A stretch of 64,000 bases of DNA from Rusavskia elegans (GCA_011316305.1 SAUG01000024.1:186001-250000); one strand, 5' to 3'; positions 27,645 to 42,559 are shown, counted from the first letter of the stretch. Made by a program: numbers and translations. Notes: generated from the sequence alone by a model not told the origin.

Positions 27645-27815
27645 ATTGGTATAGGTCCTCGGTCTTTCGTATTTATCGCAGGTCGTTTTCGATGATCTTT
27701 GGATTATAAAGCGATGATTGAAAAACCCGCGAGTAATGTGTGAAAGCACCGTTATAGACCTCGGCTATTTTTACGATAGCTAGAATTTCGGAACAGTACG
27801 TTAAATTATATAGCT
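27645..27815. other. Weakly RIP-mutated island of unknown nature
   Basis: About 170 bp with ordinary CpA/TpG content (for example cgatgatctttgg, gcgatgattgaaaaa, aatgtgtgaaagcaccg) in strongly RIP-mutated surroundings. No tRNA, snoRNA C/D pair, rRNA or element ends could be matched. It may be a short unique insertion or a conserved small gene remnant. Confidence 0.4.
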
Positions 27816-29600
27816 ACCGTATATAATATTCTAAAATCTAATAATAAAAATTTATTTTATATTTGCTATATTAGTATTACGCGACTATAGTAGATTCTAT
27901 AAAGATAATTTTAAGTTATAATTATATAATAGAACGGAATATTAATATAAATAATAGTAGCTATTCGCTAGCCGAATACTATAGAAACTATTAGTAAAAA
28001 AAATCTAATAAAAAGAAGTATAAATAGTACTTTCGATAATAATTTTACCGAAAGTAATATATTTAGATTCTTTATAGATATCGGATTAGATTATATTAAA
28101 GTAGCGGGATATCGAAGTTTTAGATTATACGAAGAATTAATTTAATTATCTAAAGTCGTTATAAATAGTAATATTAAAATATTAGACTATATATTAGATA
28201 GAGCCGGGAAGTAATCTTTGATATTATCTTTTATTATAGACTATTTTATAGGTAAAAACGGATTATTTTTATCCGATTTCTTTTTTACTAGTAGGCTGGA
28301 AAAAATCTAGTAAAATACTATATATACCGCGTTAAGCTTGCCTAATACTATAGATAGGGAAGCTATTAGTAAACTATCCTTCTATAGATTATCTAATACC
28401 CGGGAGTATTCTTTTTCTATTAGTTTATCTATATCTAAAATAGTATTATTTCGATAACTTTTCGGCGACTACGAATTCGGATACGGTAAATAGTAATAGA
28501 AAGAATATCTAAAATCTTATTATCTAATAGAAAGGCTACTATAACTTCGGCTAATATCTTTTTCGAAAAATTAGCTTTTTAGCTAGAATTTATATACGAA
28601 ATAGTTCCCGCGGTTATTATAATAGTTATCGATTCTATTAAATATATAGTATCTATAAAAAGAAAATAATCGAAAATTATTATTAGACGGTATATAGAAG
28701 GAATTTACCGGAAGATACTATAGAAATCTTTATTAATCGAAAAATCTAACTATATAATTATATTTTTCCTCGTTTTAGTAGTAATAGTTAAATAGAATGG
28801 CTCTAATATAAAGTATAGTTTAAATAATTAAAAGTCGTAGAAAATTAATAGATCTAATAGTAAAGATTATATTATATTTAAGGATTTTATATAATAGTAG
28901 ACGATAATTTTAAAAGAAAAATCGTCTATTATTAATAAAGGAAGATTTAAGTATATTATAAAATTAAAATCTATTAATCTATCTATTATAAATTTATTTA
29001 GTTTTTCTATATAAAACTATTATTTATTTAATTAAAATAACGTCTTTTCGTATTACTAGATCCTGTAAACCAGCCGGATCTATAATCGGAAATAAGCCGG
29101 AAATAAAATTAGAAGTAATATTAGCTATTTTATCTTTCTATATCCAAGACTAGGCTACGTATACTATTATACTATACTAAAAAAAAAAAGACTAAAATTT
29201 ATATTATAATATACCGCGGCGTAACCTTTATATTACTAAAAATATATTAAACTATCTAATATAATATATCTTGATAGCGGGCTAGAAAATAAAATATAGT
29301 TATATAGATAACGTATTTCGAATATTAGAAATCTTTATATTATATATATATATATCGACGGAAATAATTTTTCTATAATTATAATCGAGTATATCTATTA
29401 TTTAATTACCACGGATATTGACGAACTATTATTTAGCCGTTTTTTTTAAATAATTCTTAGATCTATTAATTGGTAGAAAGTAGATACTAGCTTTTTTTTA
29501 TTAGTTATCGATTTTTTATACGCGGATAATAAAAAGTTTAGCTACGGAAGTAATAATTTTAACGTTTTAAAATAGAAAAAAACCCGATCTAAAAATTATT

Positions 29601-29688
29601 TAAAGATTAAATAAAGATTAAATAAAGATTAAATAAAGATTAAATAAATATTAAATAAATATTAAATAAATATTAAATAAAAATTAAG
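29601..29688. repeat. 11-bp tandem repeat, eight units
   Basis: Four units taaagattaaa followed by three taaatattaaa and one variant. The block structure indicates stepwise duplication of a mutated unit. The lack of scatter between units suggests growth after RIP. Confidence 0.85.
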
Positions 29689-32600
29689 CTAGTAATATAC
29701 TACGTAGCGTAAAACCTTAAGATTTATTTCGATATAAAATAATTAAATTAATTTCCGATTTAATTATATAATATTTACTAGCCTATAGATAGTAATAACT
29801 TTATTCGGATATCTTTATCTACGATTTGGAATTTATTTAGTCTACTAGTAACTTTTATACTAGAGTTAATTACCTGTCTATAAATAATCTAAATAGTAGA
29901 CTTTAAATTTTTCTAATAAATTTTCTATATTAATAGAAGATTTTCTTTATATCCGTAAATCTATACCTATTATATCAGGCAAGAAATTCCAATCCTTTAT
30001 TCGAGCGTTAAAAATAGAATTACTTAGTTTTTTGATTAAATAATTACTCCGCCAGCATTCCAGACCCAATCTATATCGAAATCAAATTTTTAAAAAAACC
30101 GAGCCTTTCTAAAAAGAAAAGTACCAGCTTTATCCGCGATTTTAATATTAAAAAGCTTTATATTTAAACGCTATAATCTTTAGCTTATAAGCTAGAAACT
30201 CTACTATAATAGTAATAGTTAATATTAGATTATATGTTTTAGTTCTTTAACTAATATAATAATAGCCGGTTTAACGGGAATATAATATAGAAATATTTCG
30301 AAATAGTTATATATACTATTTTATAATTCTATTCCAGCTTCTAATTTTTATATAAAGTATATTATATATACGTTATTTTTATTATAAATTTTAAAAATTT
30401 CTTTACTTTTAGTAAATACTTATATTAATTAATTAGACCGATCTTCTAATTTTACCGAATAATATATTATTTTATTAAAAAACTTCGAATTTTTAGAAAA
30501 TATAATCGATTATATTATAAATTTTAATATAAAGTATATTTTATATATACTATTTTTATTATAAATTTTAAAAATCTATTTTCTTTTAATAACTACTAAT
30601 ATTAATTAGGTATACCGGTCTTTTTATTTTAATAAACTATAGCCAAAGATAGTAGAATTTTATAAAAAAAACTTTATAATTTTAGTACCGAATAAAACGG
30701 ATTATATTCCGGTTTATTTACTAAAATTAATATATTTTTACCGTTTTTATAAAATAGTTTCTTAGAATTAATCTAGTATTTAAAATTACTTTTCTATTAG
30801 TAATCTAAATATTTTATCTAGCTATTCTATTAAAATCAGAAACTCTGTTACTAGCTCTCTGTATTTTATATAATAGAATCGGTCTAATTACCCGATTCTA
30901 GAATATATTATATAGCTATCAGATAGAATTTTAATTATAAAAGAAACGAGAATTTTTATTATCCGAAATACCAATTCTTTTAGATATAGAATTTAATACC
31001 GACGGTAGCGGTTTTCGATACTATAAATTATATTATATTTCTAGAAAAAAGTTTCCTACTATTTATTTTTACTATAATATACTATTATTAAATTAATACT
31101 AGATAATATTTTACTTTATAAAAGATAAAAAGATTTCTACTATAATTATAAAAATTTATAGATATAGTTTTCGATATCTAATATATATTATATATTAGTT
31201 TAATATTATCTTCCGATTAAATCTTCTATATTTCTACTAAAATATTTAATAGTTTTATAAATTTAATCTATTACTTTCGCTATTACCTATTAACTAATAT
31301 CCGATCTATATCGATACTTCTATCTAATATAATTTTCTACTATTTCGATTCTTTTTAATATAGAAACTTCAATATTTCGACTATTAAAATTTACCGGATT
31401 CGGATAACGTATTACTAGCTTTTAATATTATATAAAAAAAAATTAGATTAGCTATTCGATTTTAGATTATATTATATAATTACTATATAGTTTTATATAT
31501 ATTATAAATAGAAAGATTTAGTATATTTTATTTTAGTTTTTTTATTTTAACGGTATTTCTATATAACGTATTTTTTTAAAACTAGCTAGTTATTCCTATA
31601 GAATATAGAAAATCTAGAAGAAAAAAAAGCCTCTTTCGAATATAAATTCTAAAAAAAACTAAAAATTCCGAAATCTAGAAATATTTAAAATAATATATCT
31701 AAAAAAAATAGATAATAGAATAAAATATATATATAGTTTTAATAAAATATATTTTAAAAAAATATTATATCTTATTTCTAATTATATATTATAAATCCTT
31801 ATATTAAAATTTTATATATAAATTTTAATCTATTTTCTTTTTTTTTAATAATTTTTATAAATTAAAATATTCGCTAGATAAAATAACTTTTTATATTACT
31901 ATTTCTCTTTTAGAATAGGATATCTATTTTACTTTTTTATATCTTTTTTAAATCCTCTATATATCGCCTTCCGTTCTACTAATAAATAGTAATACTTTTT
32001 ATTAAATTATTAGAAGTTTTACTTTCTAAATATAATCGTCGCGCCTTTATATACTATACTATTTTAACGAACTAGTAGTTCTATAAAATAATATATAGTA
32101 TTATAAATAATATAAAATATTACTAATTAAAATTCTACTAAAAATTCGTATTAACTATCTTTATAGTCTATAGTCTAGATTCCGTTTAATAAAAAAATAT
32201 TTTCCTATTTTCGAATATAAATAATAAGATTCTTTTAGATTTTATTTTTAATTTTTTATAATACTAGCTAGAACCGATATAGAGACTTTATAAAATTAAT
32301 TAGAATATAAATCTAGATTTTCGGTTAGAATAGATATTTCTAATTCTATAATAGAAACTAGTAAAATATTAATATTATAATTTTATAAATTTAAATTCGA
32401 AATATAAATAGCTAAAATCTTTTTAAAAGATTTTATAATAATTATTTCTATTTTTATAGTAGAAGACTGCCGGCTATTTAGTATTAAAAATAGATAAAAA
32501 ACTTCCGAGTTAATAATTATTAAATAAATTAAAAACTATTAGTATATTTTATAAACCGCGTAGTTTTTATAATAACTAACTATTATCTATTATAGAAATT

Positions 32601-33972
32601 TACCTAAATATAAATATTAAATTTTAAAATATATTTCTAATTAATTAAAAAGTTTAGATTAGTTTATAAAATCTATTAGAAATAAATTTACCGAATATTA
32701 TATAGCTCTGCTATATATATAAGAGATAATAATATAGTATATAGAAATTTATTTTCTAGTTTCTAAAAAATAGATATTATTAAATCTACTAGATCTATTA
32801 ACGTTACTTAATAGTAATAGTTTATTATCTATAGATTTTTCCCGCGTCTAATATTCGTATTCGGACTATAGAACTATTTTAGCCCGAGCTATATTCTAGT
32901 TTAGGAAGTTTAAATAATATAGTAGATTTAATATCTTTTTAGACTATAAATATAAAGCTTTTCCGCTAATAGATATTTTATATCTATATTTTTATAAATA
33001 TTATATTATATACCTCGTCTATAAACTAGTAGATATTAACTAGAACCGTAATAGATATTATAAATAAACTCGATTTTTTTATTTATAGAAGAAGTTTATA
33101 TCTAAATATTATACCGTCTATAGTTTTCTATATATAATATTAATAAAAGTTTATTATTACTATAATTCTAATAGTATTCCGAAGTTAATAATAACTAATA
33201 TATAGTAATAACGATATTAGAAGTTTATTATTACTAATTTACTACCTTATAGAAAATTTATAATCTATTTCTATTCTATTAAATTTTAAAATTCCGAAAA
33301 TATCCGTTTTCTATTTTTAAAGGCGAGATTTTATATTAGTTTAATTTAATACGTATCGACGCTATAGAATTAGTTACTATAATATCCGCTATAATAGAAT
33401 ATAAACTTTATCTAATCTATAATTTTTATATTTTTCTCTATCGAAAGTAATTTCGCTAATATTCTAAATCTATAGAATTATATTATAAACGGCTATTAAT
33501 TAATTAATAACTATTTTTATTTTAAAGAAAATTAGTAATATATTATACTCTAGTAAAATTATTAGAATTTCTATCTAAAAAAGAGAAAATAGATTAATTT
33601 TACTTTTATAAAAATAGAATAAACTTAGAAGTACGGTTTTAGCTAGAAGGATATCTTAAATTAATTATTTTTCTAGTAGTAAATATAGTAAATAGGAGTT
33701 AAATATTAAATAGAATTTTAATATAGTAGCTATAAACTAAATCTATTGTCTTTAAAATATTTTTAAATAGATAATAATTTTATTTATATTTAGAAGATAT
33801 AAGTTAACTAGTTTAAAACGCTATTAATAACGTTTATAGGCTTTAAATACTATATAAAAATTAAAGTCTAAATTATAGCTATAGCGTAGTTAAATATATT
33901 ATTATCGCCTTTACTATTATTTTAACTTATTTTCTTTTTTTAACTATCGAATGAAGTTAAATTAAAATTCTA

Positions 33973-34302
33973 GTTTATAGAATAAACTTTATAGGATTCT
34001 ATACGAACTTTTCCGTCGATAATATTATTTATACTAGCGCTATCTATACCGCCGAATATACTATAACCGATATCGGCGCTAAATATACTAGCGCTAACTA
34101 TACTAAGAGTTTCTATAATTATTTTATCTATATTATTACTATAATTTTTATAGATATTTCCGATATTATCTAAAATTATTTTATTATTAATATTATTTCT
34201 ATTAGCTTTGGTTTTACTATAGTCGTAATAATAAACAGCCGCGCTAATAGCTAAAATATAGAAAAATATAGAATTAATATATTCGGATCTTTTTAAATCA
34301 AA
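33973..34302 (-). pseudogene. Stop-free 110-codon relic on the minus strand, unknown product
   Basis: The longest uninterrupted frame in the RIP zone: 110 codons between TAG triplets at 34,303-34,305 and 33,970-33,972. It reads FYILAISAAVYYYDYSKTKA and, further on, VSASIFSADIGYSIFGGIDS. ATG codons are gone (all ATA), so a normal ORF caller misses it. The frame continues both ways with TAA/TAG only: upstream a Leu-rich, possibly membrane-associated segment (RYYLLYNKILLIVTNFILD), downstream VRIESYKVYSIN. Its minus orientation, opposite to the other relics, implies several genes on both strands. Family not recognised. Confidence 0.45.
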
Positions 34303-37300
34303 CTAGATTTTTAAAAACTAAGAAAGTAATCTATCTAGTATAAAGTTAGTTACTATTAATAGTATTTTATTATAAAGTAAATAGTATCGTAAAACTAATT
34401 AGATTACTAATAAAGCTAATTCCGGATAATTCTATTAATTTTATAGAATATATTAATTAATTTAATTAGATTTTTTTTAATCTAGTATCGAATTAATATT
34501 TGATAAAAATAGAGTTATAACTATATATTATATCTTTAAAGTTTCCTTTAAATCTAATAATATTTTGTTTAATTTTTTTAGAATAACTAATATACTAACG
34601 AAATATATTATAATATAATATAATATTATTAAATTTTATAGATATAAATAGAAGTAGAAGGTAATATAAAGTCTAAAAATCCTAAAATTAAAATAGAAAT
34701 TTTAGAGAAAAAATAGAAGCTATATAATATTATAGAAATCAATATCTATATTAAAAGGTTCTAGATATAGTTTATTTCCTATATTAGAATATACGATATA
34801 GAAAAAAGGCCGATTAAATTACTAGTTAATATAAATTAAATCTAATTTTATAAAATCCTCGAATTTCTATTAGAATACGCGGTACTATAACGACTATAGG
34901 TCGAAGTTTAAATAGTTTTAATCTATTCTATAAAGTCGCTAATATTATTATAAATAAATCGGTATTTATTTTAAAAAAATAATAAAATACTATTAAAATT
35001 CTATAGCTAGCGACCGCGTTAAACGCGGTTATTTTAGAAGATTTAAAAAATAGAAAAAATATTTTAGAATAGAATTAAATCTATATTAGTTTCTTTTTTA
35101 ATAATATTTTTATCTAAAGTTTTGGTATTACGCTAGATATAGTAACGCTTTTAATAAATTATCGGGGTAGTAATTAAGTTACGAAATAATATATTTATAT
35201 AGTTTAAAGAAAATATATTTAATAATTATATATTATACTAAAATCAATAGCGTGTATATACCGCTAAATAGTTTTAATTATATTTTCTAATATTTTAAAA
35301 AGCATTCTATAATATAGCCGCTAAAGATAAAATATTTAGTTATTTAAAGAAATTAATATTTCTATTCGGAGAAATATATATAGTAAAAATAGTTTCTAAT
35401 CTATTTTATAAAATATTATCTAATTTTATTATAGTTTTTCTAAAAATCTCTCTAGTTTCCTTTAGCTAATAATAAAGACTATAAAGAGAAATTTAAATAT
35501 CTAAAAAGTCTCGAATATATATTAGATAAAGCCGGTTATATCTAATAAAATTTATCGTTTTTAAAAATATTAGAAAACCGATCTAAATCTATTATAAACT
35601 TCGGTAGAAATTATAATATTAATACTAAAATAGTAGCTTCGAATTATAATTTATCTATATTCCGGAATAGAGAAAATATTACTAGAATTTTCTAGAAAAT
35701 TATCTAGATAAAAGGAAAGATATAATTAATCTATAACGAAACTATCGGATAATAGTTTAAATAAATCTAGAATCTTTCTACTACGCTTGAATTCTATTTT
35801 TTAACTATTTTTTCTTTTTTGAATTCGAGCCTAGGATTTAGTTTACAGTTGCTTAATATCGGTACTAAAAAGGGAAAAAGGAAAAGAAAAAGACTGGTAT
35901 TAAAACCAACCGTTAATTTAATACCGAAAGCAGTTATTAATATATATTTCTCTAAATATAGATTTATCGTTAATAGAATAAATATTCTAAAATCGTCGAT
36001 ATTTTACTAGTATAACAATTATATAGATATAGTTATAGGATAGAAAAAAGATTAGTATTAATAGTAATAGATTGGAATTATTTATATCTATATAATATCT
36101 ATATACTAGTATTACCAATAATAATTAAAGAAATCTAAAAGTCTATATACTAAACTATTTTTAGATATATTAAATTATAACGATATTCTAAAACTAGTAT
36201 TTAAATCTCGCCTTTCGCTTCTAAACTATAAAGGATTTAAATTAAAAAAATAAACAGTTTCTACTATAATAGGCTATTAAAATTTAACTATATATCGTTT
36301 TAGTATATTAATATTCTATTATCTTCCGCGATTTTTTCTAATAGATTTATTCTCGATATACTAATTCTATTACTATTTTATTTATCTTCTATAGCTTCTA
36401 TTTTTTCGAAAATATATCTTAATTTCTAGTAATAATCTATAGCCGACTTTTACTGCCGGGTAACTATTTTTAATTCGATTTTAAACTCGATATACTAATT
36501 TTAACGTTAGTTATTTATAGAACTAAATACTCTTTATTTATTATTTATATTTTTTTATCGAATCTTTCTATATATATTCTATATATATAGTCTTTTATTA
36601 TCTAATTTTATTTCGAAAAAAAATCTAGAAGGATTTATTTAATTATATCTATTCGAGACTTTATAATCGATATATATACGATCTAATATCTTTTATTTCT
36701 AGTAATATTTTTTTAAACTATTTTCCTAATAGTATAGTTATTAATAAGCTCGAAGCCGATTATATTTTTATATTTAAAACGTTCGACAGCTTTAACTATA
36801 GAAAAGGATCTAGGTAGTATTTTAAAAGATATTAATAAATAGATTTACTATCCCGGTATATTATTTAGTAAATCTAAAAGCTATTAATATAAACTATACG
36901 GACTTTTTAGATCTTTATTTAGATCGGAAGTCTATTAGTACTATTATAAATAATAATTAGTCGTATTTCATTTAATAGTATTTTTTATATCTTTATCTAT
37001 AATTTTAAATATTCCTTTCGCCTATAGCTATATATATTCTAATAAAATTAATTAACTAGATATTATAACGCTATTTATATTAGAAGTAATACTATTTTTA
37101 AAAGTATAAATTTATAGTAAATATAAAGCGAATAGTACCGAATTAAATAATTTTTATTAAAAATATTCTTTTAAATAGTATTTTATATTATCTCCTTGCT
37201 ATAAATATTATTCTAGGTATCGATTACTATATAGTAATCGCTGGTTGCAGTTAAAACCTGTTTCGTAACCGTCGAAAATAGTAGCGAGCCGTAGAAATAA

Positions 37301-39074
37301 TATACGTTCTTGTTCGAATATATAAATATAATATAATAAATTGGATTATATAGATAAATAGTAGAAATACTTTTTATATCTATCTTTACTAGAGAAAAGA
37401 GAATTAAAAAATCTTACGGTTCTAGCTATTATCGGAATCCAAATTATTATATTTTAGTAATTCTTATTTCTATCGAAAAGCGAATATTTTAAAACTATAT
37501 TTTATATTTATCTATATAGTTAAATAAATACGGGTATTAGCGCTATAAATATTTAAAATATCCGATAGAACTAATTATATATATAAAGAAAAGCCTACTA
37601 TTTAGCTAGAATAAAGATATCTATTATAGCTATATTAGAAAAATTATAGGCTATATATTTCGATTAAATTAATAAAATTACTATACGCTAATACCGATTC
37701 TAGTAGATAATCTATATATCTATTAATATTTCTTTAAACGACGATTAATTAGTAGTAGTTAAACTATAATATTTCGCTATAAATATTAATAAATTTAGCT
37801 TTATTATATTTAATAAAAAAATTTTTAGATTAAAGTATTAGTATATAGTATTAGAATAGTAATAGTAATAAAATATCTAAACTTTTAATTTTTTTATTAG
37901 CTATTTATATTTCTGGTTTATAGAATTATTATAATTCTATAAACTCTATATTCCGGCGTCTAAACGTTCTATATAGCTAACTATTATTCGAAAAACCATA
38001 CTATATTTTTTCTCTTTCCGCTATTCTATTTCTTAGATTTAAGTTATTAAATTCTAAAATTACGCTTCTATAGTACTGAAACGATTATTTTATTCTATAT
38101 TAATATTTTTATATAGTTTAGATAGCCGAAAAATCTATCTATTAATCTTTTCAGCTAATATTTTAATTATATTATAGATAATTAATATATCTTTTTAAAT
38201 ATATTAGAAGTAAAGCTATTAGATATTTTAAAGAACTTTAAACTAGATTTTATTTTCCGAAATAAACTATTTTAATATCTAGTATTAATCGAAAATAGCT
38301 TTTAGAAATTTAAAGCTATTAATAATAAGCTCTAGTTAAATAATTCTAAACTAATAATAAAAGGAAAATTAATTTTAAAAAATAGTCAGCGTATTTTCCC
38401 GGAAAAGAAAAAAAAGTTAACTATAAATAATAATTAGTAAATTTTTTTAAAAACGAATAGAGAACTAGCGGCTAGATATTAATTTAGGTTAATTAAATTC
38501 TATTATCTATAGAAACGAAGTAAATCTATTAGCTTTTCGGTTTAGCTATATTCTAGAAATTATAGAAACTACTAAAAATTCTTTTCTAAAAATTTATAGA
38601 CTAGAAGTTATTAGATTTATTCCGATATTTTTCTAACTATATTAAATTTTTTAAACAATAGAAATTAGTAGAATTTTACGCTAATTTATATTTATATATT
38701 TATAGTTAGTCTTTTAAAAAATTTAAAAATAGCCGAGTTTTTAATAAATTTTTTGCTATATATAATATATAGCTATTTAAAAACTAGTAGACTATTAATT
38801 TAGCTATTATTTACTCTATTTTTCTTTATAATAATATATATAAAATCACGGTATTAGACGTTTTTATTTATAAAACCGATATATTAGTTTTTATCGGATA
38901 AAGGAATATTACTTCTACTATAAAGTTTTTATTCCCGGAAAATTAATCGATTATATCTATAATCGGAATGAATTATAGAATATAAATAAAAATTATAAAT
39001 AAAATTTTAGTAGTAATTTTCTATTATTATTCTAGATTCTTTCGATTAATAGTAGAATAATAAAGAATTAGTAG
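34303..39074. repeat. RIP-degraded DNA of the middle region, no intact gene
   Basis: Same composition as the neighbouring RIP zone. The only frame of 60 or more codons with a conventional start is a 63-codon frame at 35,819-36,010, in a patch that retains CpA/TpG and reads KGKRKRKRLVLKPTVNLIPK. It has no ATG start, so I treat it as a fragment of a relic rather than a gene. Another patch with less RIP is at about 37,225-37,320. Confidence 0.65.
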
Positions 39075-39234
39075 TAGACTGGCCACTTCGAACCAAAGTG
39101 GCGACCCGACTTCGCGATAAACGTGGCTAACGCGCCTAAATTACCAGTTTAAGTTAATCTCCTTCCTAATACGGTTAGAAAGTCGAACCCGGGACACGAA
39201 CCCGGGTTCGAAACCCGATAAAACGGCCAATCTA
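39075..39234 (-). mobile_element. hAT-like MITE, short form (160 bp)
   Basis: TAGACTGGCC at the left, GGCCAATCTA at the right, perfect 8-bp duplications attagtag at 39,067-39,074 and 39,235-39,242. It is the reverse complement of the 160-bp element at 48,154-48,313 and the same length. The interior contains an inverted GGTTCGAACCC-type palindrome and retains CpA/TpG, so it is hardly RIP-mutated compared with its flanks. Confidence 0.85.
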
Positions 39235-42200
39235 ATTAGTAGAAACGAAAATTAACTAATTATAATATTTTAGAAAAGATTATTTTTACTTTTATAATAG
39301 AAATATAGTAATTTATTTTATTTTTTTATTTAGAATTATATTACTAAATGGAATATAGCTACTATATATAGTAACTAGCGTTTTTTATTTAGACTTTTTT
39401 TAAATTCTATCTATTTATCTTTTTTTAATATCGCCTAGAATAATATATCGATTTTTATAATTTATAATATTCCTTTATAAAATATAGTATCTTTTAAACG
39501 AATAACGAAGAATTTAATTAAAACCGATGAAATAGATTTAAAAGTAGCTAAAATACGATAGAAGGAATTTAAATAAAAACTAGTAGATAAATAGGCTTAT
39601 AAAATAAATATTATTTTAAAAAACAAATTATTTATAGTTTAATTACTTACTATTATAGCTCGATATTTTACTATAATTTAAACGGTTTACGGCTACTAAT
39701 ATAGTTTTGCCGCTACTAGTAAACTCGCTATTAGTCGATTATTTAACTAGATCGATGATCGCTCTAATTATAAATAGTAACTAATATTTAAAACTTTCGG
39801 CTATTAAGGAATTTTTATTAATAGACGATATTTTAGCTATCGAAAACTAATAGTATCTTTAAAATTAGAATACCGCTACTAGATACCGGCTATCTAGTAA
39901 TTCTATTTCGACTTATAGAAACAGGTTTTAAAATAACGATTTAAAAGAAGTAGATATAGAATATAGATAGAGAAATACTTTAGCAAAACCTAATTAATAT
40001 AAAAGAAAATTAATCTAATTATATAGTACTTTATTATTAGTACTATAGATTATAAAACCTAATATAACTTTATTTCGTACGCGTTTATATAGTAGAAATA
40101 ATAGTCCTACTTTTTTTTTATTATAAAAGTTGATATCGCCTATAAATATATATTAGTTATATTCGGGCTATAATAGTAATTAACTTTTCGAATTTCTAAA
40201 AAGAAAACAACCAGAAGTATATTATATATTTATATTAATACTATAATCCGAAATCGTAATAGTATATATTCGAATAGAAATAGTAAATAAATATTAAATT
40301 CCGATTAACGAAACCTTAGTATTAATAGCTTTAAAGTAGATTTAGCTATCGTCTTTTATTTAAATTCGGAATAATTCCGAATAGATAGATTTTATAGTTA
40401 ATTAATTTATATAGATTTATAGTTTAATTTTTAGTTTTTTACTATTTATATAGGATATCTTTCGATATAGAATCGTATATATATAGAGCCTATTTAGGAT
40501 TTTAAATCAAATTTCGTTATTTTTAGATATCGCTACTAGAATATTATATATTTTTATTTTACTAATTTTTTTCGGATTATTATTCTAGACTATTATTTAG
40601 ATTTTCGGCAAGCTTTTTACTATATTCGATAAAATTATAATAATAAATTACTAGTATTTTTAAACTAGTCCTATATATAAACTAGTTTATATTTATATTT
40701 TATAGTTTTTTCTATTACTTTTTTCTTTAATCTATACTTTTTATTTATTTCGAAATATAAATATACTATCTTCCGATTAGAATAATAATAGTACTATTAA
40801 TAAAATTAGCGATATATTAAAAGTACTATTAAATCTATAGTTAAAATATATATATTAATAAATAGAATTTTTAAATATCCGCTATAGATTCGCCGCGCCC
40901 GAATTAATTAAAGATTAAACTTTTACTAATTTTAATAATATTTATATATTTATCGAATCTTTATTTATAAAGTTTTCTAATTATTACTAATATATTAATA
41001 TCTTTAGTAAATTAATTTTAGAAAAAGCCAGTTCTATAATACTAGAATATAAAAATATCTTAACGGTTTCTAATTTATAAAAGCTATTAGTCTAATAGAA
41101 AGTAATTTTTAAAAAAACTAGGAACTTTATAGCTCGCTAGAATAAAAAATATAGTTTCTTTATTTAATTTAAACTATCTTTTACCGAAAATATTTCGACC
41201 TTTTATAAAATAGTCGCTAATTTTTATAGAACTATAGAATAGATTATTATAAATATAATAATAGCTAGACCAGATATTATTATCTACTAGTATATTATAA
41301 AATATATTAGAAATAGATTAGTTAATTAAAAATTCTATTAAAAGAATTATATATATATATAATTATATTATTTAAAATAGTATATTATTAGTAATAGATC
41401 TAGGTTTAATAGATATAATTCTTATATTTATCGCGATTAATATTACTAGTTTTAATTCGGGTTTTAATATTTTTATAATAACTAAATTTACGTCGGACTT
41501 TAAATTTTAAACTAGTTTAAAAGGACTATAGAATCTATAATTTTAGATAAAAGAATTTAATATATAAATCCGAAATTTTAGCGAAAATAAAAAAAATATA
41601 TCTATAAATAAAGAATTTAATAGTAGATCGGAAACTAGTATATAAATAATAAAAATATTAGATTAATTTAAATATATAGAATAAAAAAGCTAATATTTTC
41701 TAATAGATATTTAAATTAAAAAAATATAAATAGAACCTTTTACTAGATTATATATATCTAATTATAAATAAACTACTTTTATCTAAATAGGCTATTTTAT
41801 TTTAGATATTTATTTATATTTTTTTAATATAGTAAAAAGTATAGGATTTTTCTAATATAGTAAATAAATCTAGATTATAAATTTAGTAGAAAATATATAT
41901 TATCGATAAATTTAGAATTATATAAATAGTAAATTTTAATACCGGAATTTTTATCTACGTTTAAATATACTATCGTCTATTTAATTTTCTTTAAATCTTT
42001 TTAAAAGTATTTATAAAGCGAAATAAATTTTATATTAAAATAATTAGAGTTAATTTTATAGATAATTTATCTATTTTTTTAAAATATATTTATAAGCCGA
42101 TTTTTTATATTACTATCGATTTTTAATATATTTATAATCCGTAATTATAATATTACCGACTTTATTATATTAGTTTTTATATTAGTATTTATAATTTTAT

Positions 42201-42559
42201 TAACTTTCCTAATATAATATTTAATTTTTCTTTTTAAATTTAATCTCGTATATCTAATATAACTAATTTTATTTATTTATAGAAATAGAATGCATTTAAT
42301 TTAATATTATATTCCGAGTTTAGAAAATCTATTAGTAATATTAAAATAAATATTATTATATATCTATTATCTAATTTTAAATGATATTTTAAAATATAGA
42401 ATATAACTAGATTTTTATATTTTATTTAGAATTTTTTTAGAAAAAAATATAAAGAAAAATAGATAAAAAAGTAACCGGAAAATAATTTAGAAGAAAATAT
42501 AAATAAAAATAGCGATTAGAATATAAATAAAAATATAAATAAAAATACGGATAAAAATT

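Larger units (their letters stand above)
27112..33972. repeat. RIP-degraded DNA of the middle region, no intact gene
   Basis: AT-rich and TpA-rich throughout. It contains a weakly mutated island at about 27,645-27,815 and an 11-bp tandem repeat at 29,601-29,688. No complete frame, RNA gene or element ends were found. Coding relics are likely but were not delimited. Confidence 0.7.

Noticed and set aside
27660..27760. Box C/D snoRNA
   Set aside because: gatgat motifs occur twice, but no proper box C (RTGATGA) with a matching box D and terminal stem was found on either strand.
35819..36010. 63-codon frame as a small gene
   Set aside because: It begins with TTG in RIP-mutated DNA, its second half is RIP-like, and nothing supports expression. 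Kept only as a coding relic patch.
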